Part shown: piece by piece, positions 62,491 through 64,000 of the stretch
Position numbering within the stretch: position 1 is the stretch's first letter
Layout of the letters: every line of letters begins with the position of its first letter
Translations under genes and position numbers: made by a program
Source of the DNA: CBDFLD01 sp965249005
Lineage (GTDB): Bacteria > Acidobacteriota > UBA6911
Reading direction: 5' to 3'
NCBI GenBank assembly: GCA_965249005.1
Contig: CBDFLD010000018.1
Span: 1 to 64,000, forward strand
DNA length: 64,000 nt
The notes under the pieces: generated by a model
Databases searched by the model: none
What the model was told of the DNA's origin: nothing
What the model saw: the letters and a program-made list of their open reading frames with translations, nothing else

Positions 62491-62582
62491 TGAGTAAAAA
62501 CAAGCTGCATCTCGGAAGTACGTCGCTCCTGAGATGCCATCCCCACAGCTTCTGATAGGAGGTCTTGTATCTTCTTGACAAC
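62491..62582 (-). repeat. Interspersed hairpin repeat, copy h5
   Basis: Minus orientation: GGCATCTCAGGAGCGACG / TACTTCCGAGATGC, preceded by TTGTCAAGAAGATACAAG and ending GCTTGTTTTTACTC. It lies inside the DNA captured by IS1380 copy B. Confidence 0.8.
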
Positions 62583-62721
62583 GTCGCGGCAAATCTATCG
62601 GATTGCTTCCGGCTGCGAACGGGTATCGCAACGGCAATGGTCCAGTATCCTATCGGGGAGCTGGTGACGGAACGGGTCCGGGCGATGGGAGTCCAGCCGT
62701 TTTTCAAAACCTTCGAGCACG

Positions 62722-62877
62722 ATGGGGTACGCGGTCCAAACCTGGCCACGGTATACAGCGAGAGGAGCCAAGTCCCGGGCCAGCTGGAACCGACGAGATG
62801 CCCTCCTGTCCGTTGTCGTCATTGTCGCCATACTGGGGATCCTGGTGTATTTCTTTCCTTTGGGCGTGGGACAGTAA
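62722..62877 (+). CDS. Possible small single-pass membrane protein
   Basis: 51 codons from ATG 62722 to TAA 62875-62877: a basic N-terminal half (WPRYTARGAKSRASWNRRD) followed by a good membrane helix (ALLSVVVIVAILGILVYFF). No clear ribosome-binding site. It might equally be the tail of a larger decayed gene. It lies just before the PAP2-like gene in the captured segment. Confidence 0.3.
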   Translation: MGYAVQTWPRYTARGAKSRASWNRRDALLSVVVIVAILGILVYFFPLGVGQ

Positions 62878-62986
62878 GGAGCTTTCCGCCACCCGCTTAC
62901 CGCTCTCGGAAAAACTTTCGACCTGGCCTACAAGAACTCGTAAACTACCACATTAGCGGGAGTCAAAAGCGGAAAGCGGAAAGCGG

Positions 62987-63425
62987 ATGGCGGAAAGCGG
63001 GTGTTACCTCCGCGAGTCGAACCACATCGACACACTGACGGCAGCCTATTTGGTCGTCACGGCACTTTTGATCCTGCTGTGGGGGCGTTCGATTCCCGGA
63101 TGGCCTCTTTATGTGGCGTTGCACCTATTGGTCGCCATCCTGGTTTCCTCGCTTCGTTTCACGTTCACCCGCTCGAAGCGTATTCCGTCATTCTTCCGGT
63201 TCTGGCGGGACTGGTACCCTTTCCTGGCTTTTCCACTCCTTTACAAGGAGGTCGAAATCCTGGCCGCCGCGTTTGGAGATTGGAGTTTGACCGGTCCCAT
63301 TCGGGCACTAGAGACGAGTCTGTTTGCGGGGCAACCGAGCATTTATCTCAGCGAATACTGGCCCTGGGTGCCACTGTCGGAGTACCTTCATTTTTGTTAC
63401 TTTTCCTACATCTTGATCATTCCCA
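62987..63425 (+). pseudogene. PAP2-superfamily-like membrane protein, cut at the transposition-unit end
   Basis: From ATG 62987 (or a lost earlier start) the frame reads ESNHIDTLTAAYLVVTALLI, then RFWRDWYPFLAFPLLYKEVE, PSIYLSEYWPWVPLSEYLHF and CYFSYILIIP. Membrane segments with FWRDWYPF and PLSEYLHFCYFSY are typical of the N-terminal half of PAP2-like phosphatases or inositolphosphotransferases; the catalytic His motifs lie further on and are lost. The upstream DNA has short tandem GGAAAGC units. The frame stays open through the IS end and into the STN-like gene to the window edge. Confidence 0.65.
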
Positions 63426-63560
63426 CTACTACCACGGCGACAACGGGTCATTGGGATGCGTTGACTGGATCCATGGTTGGTCTGAGGCCGGGATTTTCTT
63501 GCTCCCATGGTGGCTCGAGACTATTATGTTGGGAACCGAGATCCAAATTGGAAATTCCGG

Positions 63561-64000
63561 TTGAGGCCTTTCGAGTCAGCGACCAGAACATGTTTGGTGC
63601 TCTTCGTGCTCTTCGTTCGACGAATCCCTCAAGGATTCTCATTGGCTTTGAAAGCATACCGGCGCGTCGAGATGAAGAACAGTATCGCATCTCTCTTGAG
63701 CTCACGGACAAATCAGTCAAGTATGTCCTCCACCAACTAATACAAAGGGACCCCCGATACACATATGAGTTGACGGGCAGTCAACTCGTCAATATCTATC
63801 CCAAGAACGCCAAAGAGGACCCTGATGATCTGCTGAATATCCGCGTTGAAACCTTCGTGGTGGACGATGAGATGTGGCCCCATGACGCGGTGCACAGGAT
63901 TTCTATTTACGCCGCGGAACTCAGAGAGTTCTTGGCGAGAAAGAGAGGAGAGCATTTGGAGCGTTTGATGAAAGCTGGGGTAATGCCCCCTGGATCAGCC
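63561..64000 (+). pseudogene. Second copy of the STN-like gene, 3' segment (window ends inside it)
   Basis: Continues the duplicate from TTGAG; 440 bases match 3925-4364 with no difference noticed. With the piece at 58981-59086 it would restore the gene body if copy A and one TTGAG were removed, although the start codon is still missing. The rest lies beyond the window. Confidence 0.85.

Larger units (their letters stand above)
60618..63425 (+). mobile_element. Transposition unit: IS1380 copy B plus 1.1 kb of captured DNA
   Basis: Left boundary is the normal left end at 60618. The normal right end of copy B is at 62278, but the DNA that continues (62279-63425) is foreign and stops at 63425, with CTACT at both 60613-60617 and 63426-63430. 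The surrounding copy A resumes exactly after the second CTACT. This fits transposition from the left end to an alternative right end, as established for ISEcp1 in the same family. The alternative end (TTGATCATTCCCA) shares little with the true right end beyond ATTCC. Confidence 0.85.
59087..63560 (+). mobile_element. IS1380-family element (443-aa type), copy A, carrying a nested unit
   Basis: Left end CCCGGATTTCCAATTTG at 59087 and right end AAATTGGAAATTCCGG ending at 63560, flanked by the 5-bp repeat TTGAG (59082-59086 and 63561-63565) in the STN-like gene. The nested unit at 60618-63425 plus one CTACT interrupts it. The two outer pieces (1531 + 130 bp) add to 1661 bp, exactly the length of copy B. 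Confidence 0.93.

Overview
The window looks like a degraded, insertion-sequence-rich accessory region of a diderm (Gram-negative) bacterium. A giant autotransporter, an IalB-like secreted protein, lipoproteins and a TonB-type protein imply an outer membrane. Serine/threonine kinases fused to PD40/WD40-like or TPR modules and a PQQ/cytochrome dehydrogenase are typical of Acidobacteriota-like lineages, but the taxonomic guess is weak. No rRNA, no complete tRNA and no CRISPR array were seen.

Layout. 0-5 kb: end of an IS1380-family element (443-aa transposase type), a secreted protein beheaded by it, and a small secreted STN-like gene. 5-14.5 kb: debris field with IS1380 (501-aa type), IS5 and IS21 elements, gene remnants (methyltransferase, AraC, DUF2784, three tyrosine recombinase tails, HigA) and two 3'-half tRNA-Phe att remnants. 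14.7-25.7 kb: metabolic and envelope genes (amidohydrolase lipoprotein, SnoaL-like protein, frameshifted DUF3604 protein, SMP-30-like lipoprotein, polytopic GT-C-like protein, TonB-domain protein) mixed with broken genes, small repeats and a third att remnant. 25.7-33 kb: two more copies of the 501-aa IS1380, a fourth att remnant and two IS3-family elements, one split by the IS1380. 33.8-46.9 kb: an IalB-like gene and a 12.5-kb GC-rich autotransporter locus in four reading-frame pieces, all on the minus strand. 47.8-55.4 kb: a compact minus-strand gene run, kinase+PD40 / PQQ-cytochrome dehydrogenase (frameshifted) / kinase+TolB-like+TPR / truncated kinase. 55.9-64 kb: a SnoaL/DUF4440-like gene split by the fourth 501-aa IS1380, a second SnoaL-like gene, and a second copy of the STN-like gene split by nested IS1380 (443-aa type) copies.

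Most informative observations: (1) the nested unit at 60618-63425 fits one-ended transposition by an IS1380 element (as known for ISEcp1), carrying 1.1 kb of flanking DNA with a truncated PAP2-like gene, because the surrounding element reassembles to exactly the length of the inner one when the unit and one 5-bp duplication are removed; (2) all four 501-aa IS1380 copies sit in CTAG, and two interrupted genes are restored in frame by removing the element plus one CTAG; (3) a roughly 70-100 bp hairpin repeat occurs five times, three times with the same end lying exactly where a gene is cut; (4) four tRNA-Phe 3' halves, three with integrase tails pointing at them, mark repeated use of one type of integration site. 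Several genes carry single-base frameshifts, some in G/C runs, so real decay and sequencing or assembly error both need considering.
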